DNA of 64,000 nt from assembly GCF_015694725.1 (NCBI RefSeq), contig NZ_JADQDQ010000004.1, positions 186,001 to 250,000 on the forward strand, read 5' to 3'. Made by a program: the position numbers and the translations under genes. The stretch comes from Hymenobacter jeongseonensis (GTDB lineage: Bacteria; Bacteroidota; Bacteroidia; Cytophagales; Hymenobacteraceae). Positions 51,402-59,974 of the stretch are shown here, in pieces. How positions within the stretch are numbered: position 1 is the stretch's first letter; each line of letters begins with the position of its first letter. A model generated the notes under the pieces. That model ran no database searches. It was given only the letters and a program-made list of their open reading frames with translations, and had not been told where the DNA came from.

Positions 51402-52022
51402 CTAGCGCGTGAGCCCCGGAAACAGGGCGGCAATGGCCGAGGCCAGGAAATTGACTCCGATGGCCAGCGTGATAAAGCCAATGATGCGCGCCATGGCGGC
51501 CATGCCCGGCTTGCCGAGCACGCGGGTGAGCCGCAGCGAAAAAAGCAGAATGATGAAAGCGGCCAGCGCCACCAGGGCAAACCCGGCCACGGTCATGGCT
51601 TTGTCGACGTAAGTGGGGCGAATCAGGCCGATGCAGATGGCCATGGAACCCGGCCCGGAGAGCATAGGCATAGCCAGGGGCGTGAAGCTGATGTCGTCCT
51701 TGTGCTTGCTTTCTTCGAGGGCGGCCGGGCCCACCCGGTCGCGGTTGCCGCCGGGCGTGAGCAATTCAAAGGCCGAGCGCATCAGCAAAATGCCGCCCGC
51801 AATGCGCAAGTGCTGGATGTTGATGCCAAAAAAATTAAGAATATATTGCCCGCCGAAAAAAGCCACGCTCAGAATGGCCACCATGTAAATACACGCCCGC
51901 AGGGCCGTGCGCGCCCTTTCGGAGGCCCGGTCGTCGGCGGTGAGGGTCAGAAAAACCGGCATTGCCCCGAAGGGATTGACGATGGAGAACAGGGTGGTGA
52001 AGGTGGCGAGCAGAACTTCCAT
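51402..52022 (-). CDS. MarC-family inner-membrane protein
   Basis: 206 residues from ATG 52022; the longer frame starts upstream of the promoter box. Six hydrophobic segments with the family-typical FSIVNPFGAMPVFLTLT and PLAMPMLSGPGSMAICIGL. MarC proteins were once thought to be multidrug exporters; their real function is unknown. Promoter box TACCTTTG ends 6 nt before the ATG. Converges on the response regulator gene with only 17 bp between. Confidence 0.93.
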   Translation of the reverse strand: MEVLLATFTTLFSIVNPFGAMPVFLTLTADDRASERARTALRACIYMVAILSVAFFGGQYILNFFGINIQHLRIAGGILLMRSAFELLTPGGNRDRVGPAALEESKHKDDISFTPLAMPMLSGPGSMAICIGLIRPTYVDKAMTVAGFALVALAAFIILLFSLRLTRVLGKPGMAAMARIIGFITLAIGVNFLASAIAALFPGLTR

Positions 52023-52028
52023 AGGACG

Positions 52029-52036
52029 CAAAGGTA
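52029..52036 (-). promoter_or_regulatory. -7 box (TACCTTTG) of the marC-like gene
   Basis: Exact TAnnTTTG box, 6 nt before the ATG at 52022; again no -33 TTG. Confidence 0.5.
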
Positions 52037-52138
52037 TGAGAAGGCACGGGCTGGACGGAAAACCCGTATTTTGCCGCCCCAACGGCGGAGTTTGCTACTT
52101 CTCCGTATGCATTCCCGTCCTTCTCCGCTTTGCACCTT

Positions 52139-52711
52139 ATGATTCCTGATTCTTCCGCAGCGGGCTCTTCCTCCGAGCCCGACGATGCCCGCCCCGTCCT
52201 TGAAACGCCCTTGGTGGGCATAATTATGGGGTCAAAATCGGATTTGCGCATCATGTCGGCCGCGTCCGACATGCTCCGTCAGTTTGGCATTCCCTTCGAA
52301 ATCACGCTCGTTTCGCCACACCGTACGCCGCACCGCATGGTGGAATACGCCGAAAACGCCCGCAAGCGCGGCCTGCGGGTGCTCATTGCCGGTGGCGGCG
52401 GGGCGGCCCACCTGCCCGGCATGGTAGCGGCCTTCACCACGCTGCCGGTCATTGGTGTGCCCATCAACAGCACGATTTCCATTCAGGGCCTCGACTCCAT
52501 TTTGAGCATGATTCAGATGCCCAACGGCGTGCCCGTGGCCACCGTTGGCATCGACAGTGCGGCCAATGCCGCGGTGCTGGCCACCCAAATGCTGGCCCTG
52601 AACAACGCCCGCCTGGCCGATGCGTTGGAGAAGTACCGGATTACGCTCAAAGACCGGGTCATGCGCACCATTGAGGAATTGCGTAAGGGAGGTTTTCAGG
52701 ATGACGTCTAA
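52139..52711 (+). CDS. purE: N5-carboxyaminoimidazole ribonucleotide mutase PurE
   Basis: 190 residues from ATG 52139; a longer TTG start at 52130 is possible. Class I PurE features: GIIMGSKSDLRIM, SPHRTPHRM and AGGGGAAHLPGMVAAFTTLP (substrate phosphate and active-site His loop). Catalyses N5-CAIR to CAIR in purine synthesis. The N-terminal ~25 residues are an extra acidic tail. The partner purK is not adjacent. Forms an operon with the phosphodiesterase-fold gene (17 bp). Confidence 0.95.
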   Translation: MIPDSSAAGSSSEPDDARPVLETPLVGIIMGSKSDLRIMSAASDMLRQFGIPFEITLVSPHRTPHRMVEYAENARKRGLRVLIAGGGGAAHLPGMVAAFTTLPVIGVPINSTISIQGLDSILSMIQMPNGVPVATVGIDSAANAAVLATQMLALNNARLADALEKYRITLKDRVMRTIEELRKGGFQDDV

Positions 52712-52728
52712 CTATTTGTCGCGCATCG

Positions 52729-53853
52729 ATGACTGATTTTATGGCTTTGCTTCTCACCATTGGCCACTGGGTGGTATGGGTGGTGGGGGGAGTGGCACTG
52801 GTGGCAACGTTGCTGCCCATTCTGCGCCAAACCGCGTGGTGGATTCGTGCCTTTGATTTTCCGCGTCTTCAAATTGTGGCCGGACTGGCCCTGAGCTTGA
52901 TTGCCGAGTTGGCGCTGCCCGGCACCTCTGGGTTGGCCCACATTCTTTTCTCAGCGAGCCTGGGCTTGGGAATTGTTTACCAAGCTAGTCGGATTTGGCC
53001 CTACACGCCGCTGCACAGCCAGCAGGTAGCCCGGGCCACGCGGCCCGACGACGACAACGACAACCACATCAGCCTGATGGTGGCCAACGTGTTGATGTAC
53101 AACCGGGACGCTTCGCGGCTGCTGGGCCACGTCAACAACCTACGGCCCGATATTTTACTGGCCCTGGAAACCGACGACTGGTGGCTGAGCCAGCTCGAGC
53201 GCATCGAAAAGGACTATCCTTACACCTGCCACGCCCCGCTGCCCAACACCTACGGCATGCTGGTGTTTTCGCGGCTGCCGCTCCGGGAGCCCCAGATTCG
53301 CTACATTCTCGACAATGACATTCCTTCCTTTCACGGCTGCGTGGTGCTGCCCAGCGGCGTGGCGGTAAACCTGCATTTCCTGCACCCGAAGCCTCCTGCG
53401 CCGCAGGAATCAAAAAGCAGTGCCCCGCGCGACGCGGAATTGCTGGTGGTGGGCAAGGTTATTCACAGGCAGGATGCCCGGCCGACCATTGTGGCCGGCG
53501 ACCTCAACGACGTGGCCTGGTCCCACACTTCGGAATTATTCCGCCGCATTTCGCGCCTGCTCGACCCGCGCATCGGGCGCGGCCTGCTCCCCACTTTCCA
53601 CGCCGACCATAAGCTGCTGCGCTGGCCCCTGGACCACGTTTTTCACTCCGCGCACTTTCGCCTCCAGCGCCTAGAGCGGCTCACCCACATCGGCTCCGAC
53701 CATTTTCCCATCTACATCCGCCTGAGCTACGAGCCCAATGGCTGGCATGAACAAGAAAAAGAGTTGGAACAAGCCGATGCGGGCGACCACCAGGAAGCGG
53801 AAGAAAAAATTGAGGAAGGGGTAGCCGAAGCCAACGACCCCAACGCCAACTAG
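52729..53853 (+). CDS. Membrane-anchored endonuclease/exonuclease/phosphatase-fold protein
   Basis: 374 residues. Three N-terminal membrane helices (MALLLTIGHWVVWVVGGVAL, FPRLQIVAGLALSLIAEL), then an EEP domain: VANVLMYNRD near the start, LALETDDWW, PTIVAGDLNDVAW (metal site) and THIGSDHFPIYIRL (terminal D/H). EEP enzymes cleave phosphodiesters of nucleic acids or lipids; the membrane anchor places it at the inner membrane, active side probably periplasmic. C-terminal acidic tail (ELEQADAGDHQEAEEKIEE). Confidence 0.88.
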   Translation: MTDFMALLLTIGHWVVWVVGGVALVATLLPILRQTAWWIRAFDFPRLQIVAGLALSLIAELALPGTSGLAHILFSASLGLGIVYQASRIWPYTPLHSQQVARATRPDDDNDNHISLMVANVLMYNRDASRLLGHVNNLRPDILLALETDDWWLSQLERIEKDYPYTCHAPLPNTYGMLVFSRLPLREPQIRYILDNDIPSFHGCVVLPSGVAVNLHFLHPKPPAPQESKSSAPRDAELLVVGKVIHRQDARPTIVAGDLNDVAWSHTSELFRRISRLLDPRIGRGLLPTFHADHKLLRWPLDHVFHSAHFRLQRLERLTHIGSDHFPIYIRLSYEPNGWHEQEKELEQADAGDHQEAEEKIEEGVAEANDPNAN

Positions 53854-53856
53854 CTG

Positions 53857-54531
53857 CTAGCGCCGGGCCGAGGCGGCCGGGCGCTTAGCCGTAACCAGTT
53901 CAACGGGCATGAAATCGGAGGGCTGCGAAACCCGGCCCGCGGCGTTCACATACGTGGGCCGGATGCGCATAGTCAGGCGTCGTCCGGCACCGGTGAAGTC
54001 CGTTAAACCGGCGGCGAAAGCGGCGGGCGTGCTGCCAGCTACCAAGCTATGGGGCACGTTCATGTCCACCTCAATCGGCAGCGTTACAATGGCGCTGGAC
54101 TCCAACAAGGCACTCGTGCCCGTTACGCCGCTCATTAGCTCACGGCCATCAAGCAGCAGCTTGTAGTCGAGCTGCTTGATTTGCAGATTCAGCGCGCTGG
54201 GGTTGCGGGCATACACCCGCATCCGTAGGCGCAGGGGCAATGCGTTGGCTTGCAAAGCCGTTTGCAGCTTTGCCTGCTGGGCCGAGGTCAGGTCCGAGGC
54301 TTGGCGCACAAACAGAATGTCTTGCCCCCCCAGCTTGGCCTCGTCCATGAAATTGAGGCGGTATTGAATCTGGTCGTAGGCCTGGTTTTCCTGGGCTTCA
54401 ACCGAGAGGTTACTCTTTTTGGAGCTGGGGGATTCTTTAACCTGTTCGCTCACACTGCATTGCGTGGTGCCGACGAGCAACGCACCTAAAGCCAAAATGC
54501 GAACGGGAAATAAGTAGGGGGTGGATTTCAT
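53857..54531 (-). CDS. Hypothetical lipoprotein, LEA-2-like
   Basis: 224 residues from ATG 54531. Lipobox LGALLVGTTQC predicts a lipid anchor. A central beta region (ALPLRLRMRVYARNPSALNL) reads like the LEA type-2/WHy fold found in bacterial lipoproteins; this is a tentative match. Convergent with the EEP gene (3 bp). Confidence 0.65.
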   Translation of the reverse strand: MKSTPYLFPVRILALGALLVGTTQCSVSEQVKESPSSKKSNLSVEAQENQAYDQIQYRLNFMDEAKLGGQDILFVRQASDLTSAQQAKLQTALQANALPLRLRMRVYARNPSALNLQIKQLDYKLLLDGRELMSGVTGTSALLESSAIVTLPIEVDMNVPHSLVAGSTPAAFAAGLTDFTGAGRRLTMRIRPTYVNAAGRVSQPSDFMPVELVTAKRPAASARR

Positions 54532-54649
54532 ATGTGATGTGTAGCCGTGAAATAGCTTGGTTCTGGTGGGGGAGGGAAGTGCTAAGGGCCACAATGAGCC
54601 TGCTTACGCGAATGCCTTACCAAAAGGTTAAATATAGCAGGGGCCAACG

Positions 54650-55312
54650 CTACAGCTGACCATCGGTCCCAACAACCTGCCCCAGAATGGACAATAATAA
54701 GCCGAAAAGGCCCAGCAGCAAAATACGGAAACCATGCGCCCGGTCGAGGGCCGAAAAAGCCAGAACCTGTGTGCCATCAGGCAAGGGCTTCTTGTGGTTG
54801 TGCAGGTGCCAACCAATGAGCATGCCCACTATTCCACCGAAAACGGCGAAAAGGTAGCCCGCCATAATCCAGGCTTTCTGGCTCGGCTCAGGTTTGGCCA
54901 TTTCGGCTACGCGGTGCCGCCGCAACAGCTGCACGGTATCCGGCGAAACTTCGCGGCCGCGCTGCCGCAGAATGTGCCGGGCCAGGCTCACGTCGTAGCT
55001 ATTCCACTCATCGGGCTTCACGAGAATATCAAACAGCTCTTCGTCGCTGAAGCTGAATAGGTAATGGTCGGGCGCGGCATGAACTATTAACGCCTCGTTT
55101 TCTTCATCCTCCACCTGGTGGGCCCGTTCAAAATCGGCCTGGTGCAAGCGCACCACAAAGCGCGTATCAGTAGCATTGTTGGCCATGCTCACGTCGAAGT
55201 CCGGCTTGGCCCAACCCGTTTCTACGGGAAAGCTGTGCCGTTCAAGTAGCTCAAGCAAGGGCTGCGCTACTATTTCTGACGCAAAAGACTGGTAGGGTAG
55301 AAATTTATTCAT
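54650..55312 (-). CDS. Hypothetical protein with C-terminal membrane segments
   Basis: 220 residues. No signal peptide; N-terminal ~140 residues are soluble and acidic (FVVRLHQADFERAHQVEDE), followed by two predicted helices (WIMAGYLFAVFGGIVGMLIG and FRILLLGLFGLLLSIL). Could be a membrane-tethered, cytoplasmic accessory protein; family not recognised. Confidence 0.65.
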   Translation of the reverse strand: MNKFLPYQSFASEIVAQPLLELLERHSFPVETGWAKPDFDVSMANNATDTRFVVRLHQADFERAHQVEDEENEALIVHAAPDHYLFSFSDEELFDILVKPDEWNSYDVSLARHILRQRGREVSPDTVQLLRRHRVAEMAKPEPSQKAWIMAGYLFAVFGGIVGMLIGWHLHNHKKPLPDGTQVLAFSALDRAHGFRILLLGLFGLLLSILGQVVGTDGQL

Positions 55313-55400
55313 GGACTAAGCTGGGCAATTTACCGCTGGTAAAGTGGCTTTGGAGCTAAGGATACTGGCGGAGCGGCCTAAACGCGGCTAGAAACCACAA

Positions 55401-55434
55401 AAAAAGGCCGGAAGCTTACGCCTCCGACCTTTTC
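55401..55434 (-). terminator. Terminator after dnaK
   Basis: AAAGG..CGGA and TCCG..CCTTT stems with a minus-strand T-run of seven, 22 bp after the dnaK stop. Confidence 0.8.
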
Positions 55435-55455
55435 GCTTACAAGCAACAACTTGAA

Positions 55456-57399
55456 TTATTTGCCGTCAACTTCTTCGTAGTCCACATCGGTGACGTGGTC
55501 ACCGGCGGGCTGGCCTTGGCCGTTGCCGCCTTGCGGCTGGCCGTCGCCACCGGGGAAGCCCCCACCGGGCTGGCCACCGCCTTCTCCACCGCCAGCGGCG
55601 TACATCTCTTGCGAGGCAGCCTGCCAAGCGGCGTTGATGGCCTCCATGGCCGTATCAATACGGGCCAAATCCTTGCTTTCGTGCGCCGATTTGAGGTCGG
55701 CCAGTGCGCCTTCGATGGCGGTTTTGTTGCCACCGCTCAGCTTCTCACCGTACTCTTTCAACTGCTTTTCGGTCTGGAAAATCATCGAGTCGGCGGCGTT
55801 CACCTTGCTGATGCGCTCGGTTTCGGCTTTGTCCGATTCGGCGTTGGCGGCGGCTTCGTCGCGCATGCGCTTGATGTCGTCCTCGCTCAGGCCGCTGCTG
55901 GCTTCGATGCGGATTTTCTGCTCTTTGCCAGTGCCTTTGTCCTTGGCCGTCACGTTCAGGATGCCGTTGGCATCGATGTCGAAGATTACCTCGATTTGCG
56001 GTACGCCACGGGGTGCGGGCGGAATGCTGTCGAGGTGGAACTTACCAATGGTGCGGTTCTGGTTGGCCAGCGGACGCTCGCCTTGCAGCACGTGGATTTC
56101 TACCGAAGGTTGGTTGTCAGATGCGGTCGAGAACGTCTCCGATTTCTTGGTCGGAATGGTCGTGTTCGACTCGATGAGCTTGGTCATCACCCCGCCCATC
56201 GTCTCAATGCCCAGCGACAAGGGAGTTACGTCGAGCAACAACACGTCTTTCACCTCGCCGGTCAATACACCGCCTTGAATAGCAGCACCGATGGCTACTA
56301 CTTCATCGGGGTTCACGCCTTTCGAAGGCTTCTTGCCGAAGAACTTCTCCACTTCCTCTTGGATGCGGGGAATGCGAGTCGAGCCACCCACGAGGATAAC
56401 CTCGTTGATGTCGGAAGTCGACAAGCCAGCGTCCTGCAGGGCCTTTTTCACGGGCTCCATCGAGCGGCGCACGAGGTCGTCGGCGAGTTGCTCGAATTTG
56501 GCGCGGCTCAGTTTCACCACCAGGTGTTTGGGGCCCGAGGCCGTGGCGGTGATGTAGGGCAGGTTGATTTCGGTTTCGGTCGAGCTGGAAAGCTCTACTT
56601 TGGCTTTTTCCGAAGCTTCTTTCAGGCGCTGGAGGGCCATGGGGTCCTTGCGGAGGTCGAGGCCTTCGTTTTCGCTGCTGAACTGGTCGGCGAGGAAGTT
56701 GATGATAACCTGGTCGAAGTCGTCGCCGCCGAGGTGGGTGTCACCGTTGGTGCTCAGTACTTCAAACACGCCGTCGCCGAGTTCCAAGATGGAGATATCG
56801 AACGTGCCACCGCCGAGGTCATACACGGCGATTTTCTGGTCTTTGTGCTTCTTGTCGAGGCCGTAGGCCAGGGCAGCGGCGGTAGGCTCGTTGATGATGC
56901 GCTTCACGTCGAGGCCGGCGATAGCACCTGCCTCTTTGGTGGCTTGGCGCTGGGCGTCGTTGAAGTAAGCAGGCACCGTGATAACGGCTTCGGTCACGGG
57001 CTGGCCGAGGTAATCCTCAGCGGTCTGCTTCATTTTCTGCAGAATCATGGCCGAAATCTCCTGCGGCGTGTAGTTACGGTCACCGATTTTCACGGCTACG
57101 GTGTTGTTAGCACCGGCTACTACTTGGTAGGAAACGTGCTTCTGCTCGGCGGTCACTTCATTGAAGTGGCGGCCCATGAAGCGTTTGATGCTGGCAATGG
57201 TATTCTGGGGGTTAGTAATGGCCTGGCGCTTGGCAGGGTCGCCCACCTTGCGCTCGCCCTTGCCCCCGTCGAGAAATGCGACGATGCTGGGGGTGGTGCG
57301 GCGGCCTTCGCTGTTGGGAATTACAACGGGTTCGTTGCCTTCCATTACGGCCACGCACGAGTTGGTGGTGCCGAGGTCAATGCCGATTATTTTGCCCAT
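55456..57399 (-). CDS. dnaK: Molecular chaperone DnaK (Hsp70)
   Basis: 647 residues, standard DnaK length. [20 protein letters not shown] at the N-terminus, [17 protein letters not shown] (phosphate loop), and [17 protein letters not shown] are intact. C-terminal substrate-binding domain ends in a long Gly/Gln-rich linker and the conserved EEVDGK tail, as in many Bacteroidota. Works with DnaJ and GrpE, which are not in the window. Upstream region has two mutually exclusive inverted repeats. Confidence 0.98.
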   Translation of the reverse strand: MGKIIGIDLGTTNSCVAVMEGNEPVVIPNSEGRRTTPSIVAFLDGGKGERKVGDPAKRQAITNPQNTIASIKRFMGRHFNEVTAEQKHVSYQVVAGANNTVAVKIGDRNYTPQEISAMILQKMKQTAEDYLGQPVTEAVITVPAYFNDAQRQATKEAGAIAGLDVKRIINEPTAAALAYGLDKKHKDQKIAVYDLGGGTFDISILELGDGVFEVLSTNGDTHLGGDDFDQVIINFLADQFSSENEGLDLRKDPMALQRLKEASEKAKVELSSSTETEINLPYITATASGPKHLVVKLSRAKFEQLADDLVRRSMEPVKKALQDAGLSTSDINEVILVGGSTRIPRIQEEVEKFFGKKPSKGVNPDEVVAIGAAIQGGVLTGEVKDVLLLDVTPLSLGIETMGGVMTKLIESNTTIPTKKSETFSTASDNQPSVEIHVLQGERPLANQNRTIGKFHLDSIPPAPRGVPQIEVIFDIDANGILNVTAKDKGTGKEQKIRIEASSGLSEDDIKRMRDEAAANAESDKAETERISKVNAADSMIFQTEKQLKEYGEKLSGGNKTAIEGALADLKSAHESKDLARIDTAMEAINAAWQAASQEMYAAGGGEGGGQPGGGFPGGDGQPQGGNGQGQPAGDHVTDVDYEEVDGK

Positions 57400-57707
57400 G
57401 ATAGGGGGTGTGTTGGTTAGGAGTGGAATTTGTCAGGTTTGAAGCCGCGTTGCCGCCGCTATCGGGGGATTACAAGCAACGTACCAGCGTCTATTTGGTG
57501 ACAGATTGTCACCGAATCCGGTCAAGGGCCGGGGTTCGGTGACGTGGTGGCTTGATTTGTTTTGGGTGGCGGGGGATTTCCTGACAAGGGTGCAGAAAGG
57601 TGCCGAGAACAACAGCAGTCCTTTATTGCTATACCTGCTGAACCTGGCTAAATCTATTTCTTAGAACCACAATCAATAAAGCACCTTGGATAGCAAAATG
57701 AGGGTAA
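57400..57707. other. dnaK upstream intergenic region
   Basis: No gene. Contains GGTGACA-GAT-TGTCACC (57497-57513) and GTCACCGAA..TTCGGTGAC (57508-57543), sharing the middle arm. No CIRCE element (TTAGCACTC-N9-GAGTGCTAA) seen. Promoter not clearly identified. Confidence 0.5.
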
Positions 57708-58064
57708 TCAAGACCGATAGTCTTCAAATTCCCATCGGGCAATTTGGCCTATCTTCTGGGCAAGTTGTTCCCATGTTTCGGCCTCCAGCGAGTTAACGTA
57801 CTTTGTCAATAGGGCAAGGATACTAGCGAAATCGTATTCTTTTACCAGAAGGTAATGGCGGAGCAAGTATCACTTTTCCCCCGGATACTGATTCCGCAGG
57901 AACTCCGGTGTCACCACCGTGATTTCAAAGTTGTCAACTCCGGTACTACCCTCTTCGCCAATGGCTAAGGTGAGGGAGAACGCAAATAACTCCGGGTCCT
58001 CTGGGTAATACGTGCGAAAGTCTTCGATTTCATTGGAATCGTAGCTTTTAATTGTTGCGCGCAT
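57708..58064 (-). pseudogene. Imm8-family immunity protein, interrupted by an in-frame TGA
   Basis: 118 codons on the minus strand, ATG 58064, natural stop at 57708-57710. The first 64 residues (MRATIKSYDSNEIEDF, PEDPELFAFSLTLAIG, VVTPEFLRN) are followed by TGA (57870-57872), after which the same frame continues YLLRHYLLVKEYDFASIL, TWEQLAQKIGQ and ends IARWEFEDYRS. Both halves match Imm8 (N-terminal text and the WEFEDYR end) and the total length fits this family. Imm8 proteins neutralise secreted polymorphic toxins. No toxin gene is nearby: an orphan, now broken immunity gene. Confidence 0.75.
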
Positions 58065-58112
58065 CGGAATGGGCAGGTTGAAAGGTGCTGCTAAACGTTT
58101 ACAATAACTGTA

Positions 58113-58142
58113 GAGATGGTTCGAAGGCGCTCAGCATGACGT
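58113..58142. repeat. Solo arm of repeat family 1
   Basis: GAGATGGTTCGAAGGCGCTC continues AGCATGACGT; 27 of 30 bases match the right arm at 4072-4101. The left arm is missing. Confidence 0.65.
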
Positions 58143-58154
58143 CCCGTGACCTAT

Positions 58155-59204
58155 TCAGCGGCTCAGAAACGCCCGCGTCTGCTGCTGCCAATCGGCCGAG
58201 TAGCGCTTCCAGTACGGCTCGTGGCCCACGCCGGGGAAGTCGTGGCGAGCTTTGGGGCCGGCGAGGTGGGCGAAGATGGCATCGGTTTCGGCACGGGTGA
58301 CGCGCGGGTCGGCGGTGCCCCAGAGCAGGAGGGTGGGCGTGCGGATTTGGCTGGCGTAGTGCTCGGCGTTGAGGCCAAAAGCCCAGAACCCATTTTGCAC
58401 GCCGCCCCAGAACACCAGCAAATCAGTCATCGGGAAACCGGGGACGTGCATGGATTCGAAGCGGTTGTACGCCGTTTGGCGCATGTTGCCGTAGGGGCAT
58501 TCGAGAATGTTCGCGGTGGGGCGGATGCCTAGCTCGGCCTCGGCGCGTAGGATGGCTACGGCGCCCATGCTCACGCCGTAGAGGATTACCTCAGGCATCG
58601 AAACCACACCTCCGGCCCCGCTCCCGGGGAGCGGGGAGTCCGACGCCATTGGTAAATCCTTTATCCAGTGAAATACTGCTGCCACGTCGTCGGCCTCGCG
58701 GTAGCCCACCGTAGTTTGGAAACCAGCCGAGTTGCCGTTGCCGGCCTGGTCCACGAGCAGCACATTGTAGCCGAGGTGGCGGAAGTAGCCGGCTTCGTGG
58801 GTGAGGTGCGACTTGCTGCTGGTGTAGCCATGAAACAGGGCCACGGTGCCGCGCACTTGGCCGCTATCGGGGCGGGCGTACCAGGCTTCCAGCGCGCCAT
58901 TGGGGCTGGCGATGGTTACGGTTTCGACCGGGAAGCTGGGTTTGGCGCCGTTTTGCGGCTTGGGATTGCGGATGCCGGTGAGCAGCAGCCAGAGCTTTTG
59001 GCCGGGGCCGAGCTGCTCGGGGTTGGGCGAGTGCAGGCCGGGCTCGTTGGAGAAGTGCGTGAAGCGCCAAGCGTGGAAAAAAGCCACGGCATTGATGGCG
59101 GCGAAACCAAGCAGCAAAACCAGCAGCAACTTGGGGAAGCGGGCGCGTTTCTTCAAATCCGGTTGATGTGTGCCAAAACGATGTAAAAACGCCAAGCGGC
59201 GCAT
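58155..59204 (-). CDS. Alpha/beta hydrolase with in-frame palindromic insert
   Basis: 349 residues. N-terminal membrane helix (LLLVLLLGFAAINAVAFF). Hydrolase core: VALFHGYTSSKSHLT (oxyanion region), nucleophile GVSMGA, acid region LLLWGTADPRVT, and the late histidine GVGHEPYW. An unusual Gly/Ser-rich stretch (ASDSPLPGSGAGGVVS) lies just before the nucleophile strand (VILYGVSMG) and is encoded by a GC-rich palindrome (see findings). Likely esterase-like or membrane-tethered lipase; substrate unknown. Downstream of the pseudouridine synthase. Confidence 0.88.
   Translation of the reverse strand: MRRLAFLHRFGTHQPDLKKRARFPKLLLVLLLGFAAINAVAFFHAWRFTHFSNEPGLHSPNPEQLGPGQKLWLLLTGIRNPKPQNGAKPSFPVETVTIASPNGALEAWYARPDSGQVRGTVALFHGYTSSKSHLTHEAGYFRHLGYNVLLVDQAGNGNSAGFQTTVGYREADDVAAVFHWIKDLPMASDSPLPGSGAGGVVSMPEVILYGVSMGAVAILRAEAELGIRPTANILECPYGNMRQTAYNRFESMHVPGFPMTDLLVFWGGVQNGFWAFGLNAEHYASQIRTPTLLLWGTADPRVTRAETDAIFAHLAGPKARHDFPGVGHEPYWKRYSADWQQQTRAFLSR
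58610..58645. repeat. GC-rich palindromic repeat inside the hydrolase gene
   Basis: Plus-strand core CCCCGCTCCC-GGGGAGCGGGG flanked by CTCCGG and AGTCC. Inserted in frame; resembles from memory a class of dispersed intergenic repeats in Bacteroidota. Confidence 0.6.
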
Positions 59205-59214
59205 CCCTTTACCC

Positions 59215-59871
59215 CTAAGGTTTTAGAGGGCGGCGAGGCGCAACTTGCGGCGCCTTTTCACCCTTCACTGCCACTTTGCGATTCGCGGGGTTCTTGGTAG
59301 CCGAAAACTTCGCCTTCAGCTTTTGCGATTCTGCCTGGGTAAGCTCGCGCCACTGGCCGGGGGCTAGTTCGTCAAGCTCCAACTCATCGATGCGGGCACG
59401 GATGAGGCGCAGGCAGGGGAGACCAACGGCGGCGCACATCTTGCGCACCTGGCGGTTCATGCCCTGCGAAATGGTGATGGCCAGCCAACTGGTTGGGATG
59501 CTGGCACGAAAGCGAATGGGCGTGCTGCGTTCCCACAGCTCGACAGGTTCGGCCATTATTTTGGCCTGGGCAGGAGTGGTGAGGCCGTCCTTTATCTGCA
59601 CACCGCGCCGCAGTTTCTCCAGGGCTTCTTCCGTCACGGTGCCTTCAACCTGCGCCCAATACGTTTTCGGGACTTTGAACTTAGGGTCGCTCAGGCGGTG
59701 CTGCAGGGCTTTGTCGTCGGTGAGCAGGAGCAGGCCCTCGCTGTCAAAATCCAGTCGGCCCACGGGGTACACGCTGGGCACGGGCACAAAATCCTTGAGT
59801 GTGGCGCGGCCGTGCTCATCCGTGAACTGAGTGAGAACTTCGTAGGGCTTGTTGACGAGAATGTAGCGCAT
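59215..59871 (-). CDS. Pseudouridine synthase (RsuA/RluE family)
   Basis: 218 residues from ATG 59871 (the longer frame to 59931 enters the family 2 repeat). [17 protein letters not shown] is the catalytic RLD motif of the RsuA/RluE group with its essential aspartate; the S4 domain is absent. Modifies a uridine in rRNA; RluE-type modification of 23S rRNA is most likely. A 12-bp direct repeat (59857-59868 and 59875-59886) straddles its start. Confidence 0.9.
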   Translation of the reverse strand: MRYILVNKPYEVLTQFTDEHGRATLKDFVPVPSVYPVGRLDFDSEGLLLLTDDKALQHRLSDPKFKVPKTYWAQVEGTVTEEALEKLRRGVQIKDGLTTPAQAKIMAEPVELWERSTPIRFRASIPTSWLAITISQGMNRQVRKMCAAVGLPCLRLIRARIDELELDELAPGQWRELTQAESQKLKAKFSATKNPANRKVAVKGEKAPQVAPRRPLKP

Positions 59872-59879
59872 GATGAGAA

Positions 59880-59952
59880 TGTAGCGTGGACTCTGCGAGT
59901 CCGCGCATGGTAGGTTTCGTTCGTGAAACACGCGGACTCGCAGAGTCCCTAC
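59880..59952. repeat. Intergenic inverted repeat, family 2 copy B
   Basis: TGTAGCGTGGACTCTGCGAG..TCCGCGC and CGCGGACTCGCAGAGTCC form a strong stem with a loop containing GTTTCGTTCGTGAAAC. Matches the element at 39277 over the left arm. Sits between the pseudouridine synthase and the MBL gene on the minus strand. Confidence 0.65.
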
Positions 59953-59974
59953 CGGGCACGGCCACGCTACTGTT

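Noticed and set aside
55495..57420. 641-codon open frame opposite dnaK
   Set aside because: Shadow of dnaK in the antisense frame; translation is Gly/Val/Ala/Phe/His-rich and unlike a real protein. dnaK is certain.
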